DNA of 64,000 bases, from positions 248,001-312,000 of the forward strand of contig NZ_JOIR01000010.1 in NCBI RefSeq assembly GCF_000720115.1. The letters are read 5' to 3'. The notes beneath the pieces are model-generated. The model had not been told where the DNA came from. It made no database searches and worked only from the letters and a program-made list of their open reading frames with translations. The stretch is from Streptomyces sp. NRRL F-2580 (lineage in GTDB: Bacteria; Actinomycetota; Actinomycetes; Streptomycetales; Streptomycetaceae). The position numbers and the translations under genes are program-made. Each line of letters begins with the position of its first letter. Within the stretch, counting starts at the first letter, position 1. Below are positions 18,318-25,225 of this stretch, one piece after another.

Positions 18318-18487
18318 GTCACCATCCCGACCAGGGCGGCGAACGAGAGACCGCCCAAGGTCATCGGGATGACGAGGAACCACGGCAGGTCGGCCTCGCC
18401 GGTCGCGTCGAGCAGGTACAGCACGCCCGCCGCGACGAGGACCAGCCCCGCGAGGAGCCGTCCGGGCTGGAACTCATGACGCCGCAC
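18263..18487 (-). CDS. Small two-span membrane protein
   Basis: 74 residues from GTG at 18487, overlapping the stop of the PspC-domain gene by 14 bases, typical of translational coupling (a GTG at 18511 would add eight residues). Two hydrophobic spans (RLLAGLVLVAAGVLYLL and LVIPMTLGGLSFAALVGMVTYAV) and a very charged C-terminus (RRDRRDRITESSDR). It is probably part of the PspC envelope-stress operon. The 3' end overlaps the DoxX gene on the other strand by 55 bases. Confidence 0.7.
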   Translation of the reverse strand: MRRHEFQPGRLLAGLVLVAAGVLYLLDATGEADLPWFLVIPMTLGGLSFAALVGMVTYAVRRDRRDRITESSDR

Positions 18488-19775
18488 GGGCCACCTCCAC
18501 CTGTCCCACACCCGTGTTCAGGTGCAGCTCGATCGTTCCGCCGGCTTCGGTGCCGGCGGCCGGCGCCAGCGTCGCCCGCCGGTGTTCGCCGCCGCTGCGG
18601 ATCCGTACGTCCCGGCTCGTCTCCCCGGGCATGTGGATGTCGCCCAGGCGGACCGAGACGTCGGCCTCGGCCGTCACCTCGCGCGGCAGGATCACCTTGA
18701 GCTGACCCGCGTCGAGCGAGGCACGCACCGGGACGGTCGCGCCCTTCGGCACGTCCAGGCGGCTCAGGTCCAGGACGGCGAGCCCGGTGCCCGCCTCGTA
18801 CGACGGCCGTACGTCGGCCACCGCGGCGGGCCGCCATTCGGTCCGCCGCCAGTCGGTGCCGATCTCGCTCGGGAGCGCCGAGGCCACGGCGAGGAGCCCG
18901 GCGGTGACGACCGCGAGCAGGATGGTGCCGAAGCCGGTGCGGCCCTTGACCGAGCTGACGGCGAGGCCCAGGCCGAAGACGGCCAGCGCGCCGGCGAGGC
19001 CGATCTGCAGGGCGTGGCCGAGGGTGCTGCCCTCCCACACCGAGGCGGTGGAGACGATCCCGGCCAGCAGGGCCAGTACGAACACCCGGCCGCCGATCCC
19101 GCCGCGCGGGCGGGGCGCCGTCGGGACCGCTTTGGGGACCGCCGCGGCGATCGGGCCCGGTGCGCCGGCGACCGCGTCGTCGTCCGGTCCCCACAGGTAG
19201 CCGGTCGACCCGACGGGGCCGGTGGTGCCGTCCTTGACGAGCGGGTCCCGCCACCAGGAGGGTCCGCCGGGCGCCGGCGGGGCCTGGGTCTCGGGGGTCG
19301 GCGGGCGGTGGCCCGCCGCGTCCTCCGCCTTCGGCGGGAAGGTGTGCCGGTGCCGCTGCGACCAATACGCCGCCCCGCCCAGGGCGAGGGCGGCCAGCAC
19401 CGAGAAGACCGCCAGCCCGCCGTTGTCCAGCATCGACAGGAACAGCGCGCAGCCCACCAGGGCCGCGAACACCGCGGCCAGCGTGGCGCCTTCGACCCGG
19501 CCGGTCAGCAGCTTCTTCGCCTCGCTGTCCTCCTCTCCCTCCTGGGGGAGCAGCAGCCACGCGAAGCCGTAGAAGATCAGGCCGACGCCGCCGGTGACCG
19601 CGAGGACACCGAGGACGATGCGGAAGACCACCGGGTCCAGGTCGAAGTACCGGCCCAGGCCGCCGCACACGCCCGCGAGGACCTTGTCGCGCTTGCTGCG
19701 GCGCAGGGGCGGCCGGGCGTCGGCTGCCGGGGGACCCCCGGCGTCCGCCGCCGGGGCTTCGTGTACTTCGGTCAT
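18474..19775 (-). CDS. PspC-domain membrane protein with C-terminal toastrack-like domain
   Basis: 433 residues; ATG at 19775 chosen (MTEVHEAPAAD). The N-terminal PspC domain (about 25-85) shows RSKRDKVLAGVCGGLGRYF and VLGVLAVTGGVGLIFYGFAWLLLP. Further spans lie near 100-150 and 220-290. The C-terminal ~100 residues (LDLSRLDVPKGATVPV, ASLDAGQLKVILPREV, VRLGDIHMPG) form the beta-rich toastrack/LiaF-like domain found in phage-shock-type envelope stress proteins. It is divergent from a histidine kinase that also starts with a PspC domain, so the two likely form one signalling unit. Confidence 0.85.
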   Translation of the reverse strand: MTEVHEAPAADAGGPPAADARPPLRRSKRDKVLAGVCGGLGRYFDLDPVVFRIVLGVLAVTGGVGLIFYGFAWLLLPQEGEEDSEAKKLLTGRVEGATLAAVFAALVGCALFLSMLDNGGLAVFSVLAALALGGAAYWSQRHRHTFPPKAEDAAGHRPPTPETQAPPAPGGPSWWRDPLVKDGTTGPVGSTGYLWGPDDDAVAGAPGPIAAAVPKAVPTAPRPRGGIGGRVFVLALLAGIVSTASVWEGSTLGHALQIGLAGALAVFGLGLAVSSVKGRTGFGTILLAVVTAGLLAVASALPSEIGTDWRRTEWRPAAVADVRPSYEAGTGLAVLDLSRLDVPKGATVPVRASLDAGQLKVILPREVTAEADVSVRLGDIHMPGETSRDVRIRSGGEHRRATLAPAAGTEAGGTIELHLNTGVGQVEVARAAS

Positions 19776-19906
19776 GGGTCCATGGTGACGGGCCGCGGTG
19801 GCGCCCGGCACCGGGCCCTACCCTGGCGCAACCCTGATATCCCCCGTGGAGAAGTGGGGGGATGCCCTGATGCCGGGCCGCGGCCGCGCGTGTGACCCTT
19901 GGTGAC

Positions 19907-21202
19907 ATGCCCGTAGCCGCCGCTCCCCGTACCCCGCACGCACCGGACGTCGACGAACCACCGCAGCGCAAGCTCTACCGCAGCGCGGACGGCCGGATGC
20001 TCGGCGGCGTCGCGCGCGGTCTCGCGGGGCACCTCGGGCTGCCCGTGATCTGGGTCCGGCTCGCGTTCCTCGGCCTGTTCATGTGGGGCGACGGGCTGGG
20101 CGTGCTCCTGTACGCCGCGTTCTGGGTCTTCGTGCCGCTCGGCGTCGGCGGCCGCAGCGGGCACCGCTCCTTCTTCGAGACGCTCTCCGACGGCAGCCGC
20201 CGCCTGCGCAAGCCCGACCGCGGGCAGATCGCCGCGCTGATCGCCCTGTCCGTCGGCGCGGGCATCTTCATCTCGAAGGTCCAGGTCGGCGGCGCCTCCG
20301 GCCGGTACGTGTGGCCGACGCTGCTCGTCGGGGCCGGTGTGGTCCTCGTATGGCGGCAGGCCGACAACGCCCGCCGCGCCCACTGGACCACGGCCGCCGG
20401 GCGGCACGGGCGCCTGTTCCAGGTGGCCCGCGCCCTCGCCGGAGTCGCCCTCGTCGGTGTGGGCCTGACCGTCTTCCTCGTCGTACGGGGCTCCGCCGCG
20501 CAGCTCGGCAACGTCCTCACCGCCACCCTCGCCGTCCTCGTCGGCGTCGCCCTGCTCGCCGGACCCTGGCTGATCCGGATGACCCAGGACCTCTCCGAGG
20601 AACGCCTGATGCGCATCCGCGCCCAGGAGCGCGCCGAGGTCGCCGCGCACGTGCACGACTCGGTGCTGCACACCCTCACCCTGATCCAGCGCAACGCGGA
20701 GGACGTCGGCGAGGTGCGCCGGCTCGCGCGGGCGCAGGAACGGGAGCTGCGGAACTGGCTGTACAAGCCCGAGGGCACCGGCAAGGAGGAGGGGGAGGAG
20801 CCCGCCACCCTGGCGGACGCCGTGAAGAAGACCGCCGCCGAGGTGGAGGACCACCACGGCGTCCCCATCGAGGTCGTCGTCGTCGGCGACTGCCCGCTCG
20901 ACGAGAGGCTGGCGGCACAGGTCCAGGCCGCGCGCGAGGCGATGGTCAACGCCGCCAAGTACGGTGGCGAGGGCGGGCCCGTGCAGGTGTACGCGGAGGT
21001 GGAGGGGCGGACCGTCTTCGTGTCCGTACGGGACCGGGGGCCGGGCTTCGACATCGACGCGGTACCGGACGACCGCATGGGCGTACGAGAATCGATCATC
21101 GGCCGGATGCAGCGCAACGGCGGGACCGCACGGCTGCGGTCCGCGCCCGACGGCGGCACGGAAGTCGAGCTGGAGATGGAGAGGGCGGCGAACGCAGGAT
21201 GA
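19907..21202 (+). CDS. PspC-domain sensor histidine kinase
   Basis: 431 residues from ATG 19907 (GTG 19892 is an alternative). The order is PspC domain (RSADGRMLGGVARGLAGHLG, residues about 22-80), four or so membrane spans, a HisKA_3 dimerisation motif with the phospho-acceptor His in AHVHDSVLHTLTLIQ, and a HATPase domain (REAMVNAAKYGG, VRDRGPGFD). The stop overlaps the response regulator ATG (ATGA). Divergent from the PspC/toastrack gene with 131 bases between starts. Inferred to sense envelope disturbance. Confidence 0.9.
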   Translation: MPVAAAPRTPHAPDVDEPPQRKLYRSADGRMLGGVARGLAGHLGLPVIWVRLAFLGLFMWGDGLGVLLYAAFWVFVPLGVGGRSGHRSFFETLSDGSRRLRKPDRGQIAALIALSVGAGIFISKVQVGGASGRYVWPTLLVGAGVVLVWRQADNARRAHWTTAAGRHGRLFQVARALAGVALVGVGLTVFLVVRGSAAQLGNVLTATLAVLVGVALLAGPWLIRMTQDLSEERLMRIRAQERAEVAAHVHDSVLHTLTLIQRNAEDVGEVRRLARAQERELRNWLYKPEGTGKEEGEEPATLADAVKKTAAEVEDHHGVPIEVVVVGDCPLDERLAAQVQAAREAMVNAAKYGGEGGPVQVYAEVEGRTVFVSVRDRGPGFDIDAVPDDRMGVRESIIGRMQRNGGTARLRSAPDGGTEVELEMERAANAG

Positions 21203-21888
21203 CCGAGGACAGCGCTGTGACGGAGACCAGGAGGGTCCGGGTGGTCCTCGTCGACGACCACCGGATGTTCCGCACCGGAGTGCAGGCCGAGATCGGCGAG
21301 ACCGCGCGGACCGGGGTCGAGGTCGTCGGCGAGGCCGCCGACGTCGACCAGGCCGTCACCGTCATCACCGCCACCCGGCCCGAGGTGGTCCTGCTCGACG
21401 TGCACCTGCCCGGCGGCGGCGGGGTCGAGGTGCTGCGCCGCTGCGCCCCGCTGATGGCGGCGGCCGAGAACCCGGTGCGGTTCCTCGCGCTGTCGGTGTC
21501 CGACGCGGCCGAGGACGTCATCGGGGTGATCCGGGGCGGCGCGCGCGGCTACGTCACCAAGACCATCACCGGCACCGACCTGGTGGACTCGATCTTCCGC
21601 GTGCAGGACGGGGACGCGGTGTTCTCGCCGCGGCTGGCGGGCTTCGTGCTCGACGCCTTCGCGTCGACGGACGCGCCGCCGGTGGACGAGGACCTGGACC
21701 GGCTCACCCAGCGCGAGCGCGAGGTGCTGCGGCTGATCGCGCGCGGGTACGCGTACAAGGAGATCGCCAAGCAGCTCTTCATCTCGGTGAAGACGGTGGA
21801 ATCGCACGTCTCGGCCGTGCTCCGGAAGCTCCAGCTGTCCAACCGCCACGAGCTGACCCGCTGGGCGACGGCCCGCCGCCTGGTGTGA
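21199..21888 (+). CDS. NarL/LuxR-family response regulator
   Basis: 229 residues. The receiver domain has the DD pair (VVLVDDHRMFRTG), phospho-acceptor Asp (VLLDVHLPGG) and Lys (GYVTKTITG). The C-terminal LuxR-type HTH is LTQREREVLRLIARGYAYKE with VKTVESHVSAVLRKLQ. The ATG lies in the stop of the histidine kinase (ATGA overlap), so the pair is translationally coupled. A likely target is the divergent PspC operon. Confidence 0.92.
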   Translation: MTEDSAVTETRRVRVVLVDDHRMFRTGVQAEIGETARTGVEVVGEAADVDQAVTVITATRPEVVLLDVHLPGGGGVEVLRRCAPLMAAAENPVRFLALSVSDAAEDVIGVIRGGARGYVTKTITGTDLVDSIFRVQDGDAVFSPRLAGFVLDAFASTDAPPVDEDLDRLTQREREVLRLIARGYAYKEIAKQLFISVKTVESHVSAVLRKLQLSNRHELTRWATARRLV

Positions 21889-21978
21889 CGTACCGCCCGC
21901 TCTGACCTGCGGGTGTGACCCACACCGCAGGTCGGACGGGCAACCGGGGCAGGTCGCGCCGCCCTCTACGGTGGCGTG

Positions 21979-23082
21979 ATGAGCTTGACGGGGACCCCCT
22001 TCTTCGTGACCGTGATCGCGCTGACCGCGATCGCCGTCGTCCTGCCGCTGGCCGTGTGGAGCAAGGTGCGCGGGCCCGCCGTCATGCGCACCGCCGTACG
22101 CGCGCTGATGATGGTGTTCGCGCAGGTCACCGCCGTCGCGGTGGTGTTCGTCGCGGTCAACAGGGCCGAACACTTCTACGCGTCCTGGGGCGACCTGTTC
22201 GGCACCGGGAAGTACGTCACCGCAGCCCCCGACCTCGGCCCGGACGGGCTCGGCGGGAAGAAGGTCGAAGAGGCCCCGAAGGTCAAGCAGCAGTTCCAGC
22301 CCGTCGAGGGCCTCGGCGGCCGGGTCCGGAAGACCGAGCTCGACGGCAGGATATCCGGGGTCAAGGGCGACGTCATGGTGTGGCTGCCGCCGCAGTACGA
22401 CGACCCGGCCTACAAGGACAAGAAGTTCCCGGTGGTCGAGCTGATCCCGGGCATACCGGGGACGGGCAAGTCCTGGTTCCAGGGGCTCAAGGCGCACGAG
22501 GTGCTGGAGCCGCTGATGAAGAGCGGCAAGGTGCAGCCGTTCATCCTGGTCTCGCCGCGCGCCATGCTCGTCGGCAACGGCGACACAGGCTGCGCGAACA
22601 TCCCCGGCAAGGTCAACGCGGACAGCTGGTTCAGCGTCGACGTCCGCAAGATGGTCGTCGACAACTTCCGAGCCTCGGAGGAGGCCCGCACCTGGGGCGT
22701 GGCGGGCTACTCGGCCGGCGCCTACTGCGCCGCCAAGCTGGCGATCCTGCACCCCGACCGCTACAGCGCGGCCGTCTCCCTGTCCGGCTACAACGACCCC
22801 GGCCAGGAACCCTCCTCACTGGTCGCACAAGACCCGCAGCTGCGCACCACGCACAACCTGAAGAACCTGCTCAAGGCCGCGCCCACGCCGCCGGCGGTGT
22901 CGCTGTGGATGTCGGGGGCCGAGCAGGACGGCTACCTGTCCGGCATGGACCTGAAGGGCCTCGCGCAGAAGCCGACCGCGGTGCACGCGGAGAAGGTGGT
23001 CGGCGGCCACAACCTCGAATCGTGGTCCAAGCAGCTGCCGCAGACGTTCGGCTGGCTGAGCGGCATCGTCAAGGCGCCGTAG
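21979..23082 (+). CDS. Membrane-anchored esterase (alpha/beta hydrolase, antigen-85-like)
   Basis: 367 residues (GTG three bases upstream also possible). Two N-terminal spans (about 5-25, 37-55) anchor the protein. The remainder is an extracytoplasmic alpha/beta hydrolase of the putative-esterase family: DVMVWLPPQYDDPAYKDKKF, VELIPGIPGTGKSW, nucleophile Ser in VAGYSAGAYCAAKL, and a terminal His in VVGGHNLESW. GTGKSW resembles a P-loop but lies in the oxyanion-loop region of the esterase fold. Actinobacterial relatives include mycolyltransferase-like proteins; substrate unknown. Confidence 0.8.
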   Translation: MSLTGTPFFVTVIALTAIAVVLPLAVWSKVRGPAVMRTAVRALMMVFAQVTAVAVVFVAVNRAEHFYASWGDLFGTGKYVTAAPDLGPDGLGGKKVEEAPKVKQQFQPVEGLGGRVRKTELDGRISGVKGDVMVWLPPQYDDPAYKDKKFPVVELIPGIPGTGKSWFQGLKAHEVLEPLMKSGKVQPFILVSPRAMLVGNGDTGCANIPGKVNADSWFSVDVRKMVVDNFRASEEARTWGVAGYSAGAYCAAKLAILHPDRYSAAVSLSGYNDPGQEPSSLVAQDPQLRTTHNLKNLLKAAPTPPAVSLWMSGAEQDGYLSGMDLKGLAQKPTAVHAEKVVGGHNLESWSKQLPQTFGWLSGIVKAP

Positions 23083-23103
23083 GCCGCGCCGGGCCCGATG
23101 CGG

Positions 23104-24180
23104 TCACGCCGGGCGGGAGGCACCGGCCCAGGGCATCGAGTCGACCGGTGCCAGGCGGACCGTCGACCCGGGGCGCGGGGCGTGGATCATCTGGCCGTTG
23201 CCGATGTAGAGGCCGACGTGGGTCACCCCGGAGTAGAAGAACACCAGGTCGCCGGGGGCCAGCTGGTCGCGGGACACGCGTCGGCCGGCGTTGATCTGGG
23301 TGTAGGTGGTGCGGGGCAGGGAGACCCCGGCCGAGCGCCAGGCCGCCTGGGTCAGGCCCGAGCAGTCGAAGGACCCCGGGCCCGTCGCGCCCCAGACGTA
23401 CGGCTTCCCGATCGCCCCGTACGCGAAGGCCACGGCGCGGGCCGCGCGGGAACCTTCCCCGGCTACCGCCGGGAGGTGCCCCCCGGGCGGCGGGGTGCTG
23501 CTCTTCGGGGCGGCGGGCGAGGCGGCGGGCGAGGCAGCGGGCGTCTCGGCCTCGTAGGCGGCGCGCTCCTCGGCGGTGAGCTTGGCCAGCAGGCGCTTGG
23601 CGGCGGTGAGCTTGTCCTCGATCACGGCCTTGTGCGCGGAGAGTTCGTCCTGCTTGGCGCGGAGGTCGGCGAGCTGTCCCGCGGCCTGCTCCCGGAGCTT
23701 CCCGACCTCGTCGAGGCGGCGGCGCACGGTGGTGATCCCGGCGGCGTTGCGGTCCCCGGCGCGGGTGATGAAGGAGGCCTGGGAGAGGTACTCCTGCGGG
23801 TCGGCCGCCAGCGCGAGCTGTACGGCGGTGCCCAGGGACCCGCTGCGGTACTGGGAGGCCGCGAGCGTGCCGAGCGCGCTGCGGGCGGTGTTGAGCTGGT
23901 CGGCCTTGCGTGCGGTCTCCTCGCGCAGGCCGGTCAGCGCGCGCTCGGCCTCGTCGGCCTTCTCCTTCGCCCCGTTGTACTGCTCGGTCGCCGCCTCGGC
24001 CTCCTCGTAGAGCCGGTCCACCTCCGACTTGACCTGGGAGGGGGTGGGCCGGGGATCGGCCTGGGAGGTGCCTTCGAAGGCGGTGGCGGTGGCAGCGCCC
24101 GCGAGGGCGAGGGTGGCGGCGGCCGTCCGTGCCGTGCCGCCGGAGAGCGGGCGCTGCCTGGGCTTTCGATGACTGGCCAC
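23104..24180 (-). CDS. NlpC/P60 peptidoglycan hydrolase
   Basis: 358-residue secreted endopeptidase cleaving peptide stems of peptidoglycan. It has an N-terminal signal peptide (GTARTAAATLALAGAATATA), a long coiled coil (about 50-205), a Pro/Ala linker with a short direct repeat, and a C-terminal NlpC/P60 domain. Catalytic residues are Cys273 in FDCSGLTQAAW, His321 in HVGLYIGNG and His333 in IHAPRPG. GTG start. I looked for a c-di-AMP (ydaO) riboswitch, common ahead of such genes, and saw no match in the 122-base upstream gap. The stop lies 21 bases from the convergent esterase gene. Confidence 0.92.
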   Translation of the reverse strand: MASHRKPRQRPLSGGTARTAAATLALAGAATATAFEGTSQADPRPTPSQVKSEVDRLYEEAEAATEQYNGAKEKADEAERALTGLREETARKADQLNTARSALGTLAASQYRSGSLGTAVQLALAADPQEYLSQASFITRAGDRNAAGITTVRRRLDEVGKLREQAAGQLADLRAKQDELSAHKAVIEDKLTAAKRLLAKLTAEERAAYEAETPAASPAASPAAPKSSTPPPGGHLPAVAGEGSRAARAVAFAYGAIGKPYVWGATGPGSFDCSGLTQAAWRSAGVSLPRTTYTQINAGRRVSRDQLAPGDLVFFYSGVTHVGLYIGNGQMIHAPRPGSTVRLAPVDSMPWAGASRPA

Positions 24181-24302
24181 GGGGGCCTCACGTCCTTTTC
24201 CCTGTCGCTGACGCTGGGTCTTGGGGGAGGACGCTAAACCTGAAAGTAACGGGCCGATGTCGAGATGATCCGAACTGATCGGATGTGGCGGATCGATAGC
24301 CG

Positions 24303-24656
24303 TCAGTGCCAGAGGACGGCGATAAAAATATTGATCATGGTCAGTCCGCCGACCGCGCCGAACATCGCCTTCTCGACCTTCTCCTCGTCGCGCTTGACGT
24401 AGACGAGGGCGAGGATCACGAAGAGGATCGCGAGCTTCACACCGACCTTGACGTTGTTGACCGGCGTGCCGTCCATCTCGTTGAAGCCGACCAGCAGTAC
24501 GCCCGTCACGAGCATGGTGAGCGCGCCGTGCAGCATGGCCGGCGTGAAGCGGGCGGTGCCCGCGCTCATCGCCTTCATCTGGGTCAGGAAACCGCCGAGC
24601 AGCGACGCGATCCCGATGATGTGCAGGCCGACGAAGACATTGATGAGTACGTCCAT
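24303..24656 (-). CDS. Small four-span membrane protein
   Basis: 117 residues from ATG 24656 (MDVLINVFVGLHIIGIASLL). Four hydrophobic segments with an Asn/Gly-rich loop (GFNEMDGTPVNNVKVGVK). The pattern of a conserved His in the first span and Lys/Asp between spans is seen in integral membrane proteins annotated only as hypothetical in Streptomyces. The ATG is 27 bases downstream of the stop of a truncated hydrolase remnant on the same strand. Confidence 0.75.
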   Translation of the reverse strand: MDVLINVFVGLHIIGIASLLGGFLTQMKAMSAGTARFTPAMLHGALTMLVTGVLLVGFNEMDGTPVNNVKVGVKLAILFVILALVYVKRDEEKVEKAMFGAVGGLTMINIFIAVLWH

Positions 24657-24682
24657 GCGGACGAGCGTACGGGGCGGTCCGA

Positions 24683-24760
24683 TCAGCCCAGGAAGCGGAC
24701 CAGCTCCTCGGTCACGGCCTCCGGCCGCTCCTCCGGGAGGTAGTGGCCGCTGCCGTCGAA
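24683..24760 (-). pseudogene. Remnant of an alpha/beta hydrolase gene (last ~25 codons)
   Basis: The minus strand encodes FDGSGHYLPEERPEAVTEEL then VRFLG and a stop. This is the signature end of dehalogenase-like alpha/beta hydrolases: the catalytic-His segment GHYLPEE.PE and terminal helix. Upstream the frame runs only five codons (PPRCF) to a stop. The rest of the gene is missing and is replaced by the ArsR promoter region, indicating a deletion or rearrangement endpoint near 24765. Confidence 0.7.
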
Positions 24761-24786
24761 GCAGCGGGGCGGTCACGGGGGAGTAG

Positions 24787-24871
24787 CCGTACGGAAATCC
24801 CGTACGGTCGATCGGAACTGTACGAGATCTTCGAACGGTCTGACAATGTCCGTACGAGATCTGCGTACAGT
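24787..24871 (+). promoter_or_regulatory. arsR promoter region with paired operator-like repeats
   Basis: Two CCGTACGG palindromes (24787-24794 and 24800-24807, 13 bases apart) and two direct copies of GTACGAGATCT (24820-24830 and 24852-24862, 32 bases apart, about three helical turns). A CTGACA/TACAGT pair (24840-24845, 24866-24871) could be the promoter. The start point would then fall at the ATG, giving a leaderless transcript. The repeats are candidates for autoregulation by the ArsR protein. Confidence 0.5.
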
Positions 24872-24877
24872 GGGGGC

Positions 24878-25225
24878 ATGGCTGCCGCTGCTGACCTGAC
24901 CCACCCCGCCGCCGACCGCATCGAGCTGGTCGAGGTGCTGGCCGCGCTCGGGCATCCCGTGCGCCTGGAGATCGTCCGCAAGCTGGCCTCCGGCGAGGAG
25001 GCGTTCTGCGGCGAGGTCGTGCCCGACCTGCCCAGATCGAGCGTCACGCACCACCTCAAGGCGCTGCGCGAGAGCGGAGTGATCTGCCAGCGGCCCCGCG
25101 GCCGCAAGCTCTACCTCGCACTGCGCCGCGACGATCTGGACGAGTGCTTCCCCGGTCTGCTGGAACTCGTCCTGGCCTGTCGGTCCCGCCCCCTAGACTC
25201 GGAATGCGATGAGCAGCCTCTTTGA
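24878..25225 (+). CDS. ArsR-family winged-helix regulator
   Basis: 115-residue winged-helix regulator. LVEVLAALGHPVRLEIVRKL is the typical first helices of ArsR proteins, and SSVTHHLKALRESGVICQRP is the recognition helix and wing. There is no CVC metal site, so the inducer may not be a metal. Translation from ATG 24878 is probably leaderless. The 3' end overlaps the pcrA start by 17 bases, linking this regulator physically to the helicase gene. Confidence 0.88.
   Translation: MAAAADLTHPAADRIELVEVLAALGHPVRLEIVRKLASGEEAFCGEVVPDLPRSSVTHHLKALRESGVICQRPRGRKLYLALRRDDLDECFPGLLELVLACRSRPLDSECDEQPL

Noticed and set aside
22441..22490. Walker-A-like GTGKSW in the esterase
   Set aside because: Located in the loop of an alpha/beta hydrolase and not followed by any NTPase motif.
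21915..23294. 459-codon plus-strand frame over the esterase gene
   Set aside because: Arg/Gly-rich shadow of the esterase reading frame, which has a catalytic GYSAG motif and membrane spans.
24181..24302. c-di-AMP (ydaO) riboswitch ahead of the NlpC/P60 gene
   Set aside because: The gap is short and none of the conserved core segments of the motif could be found.
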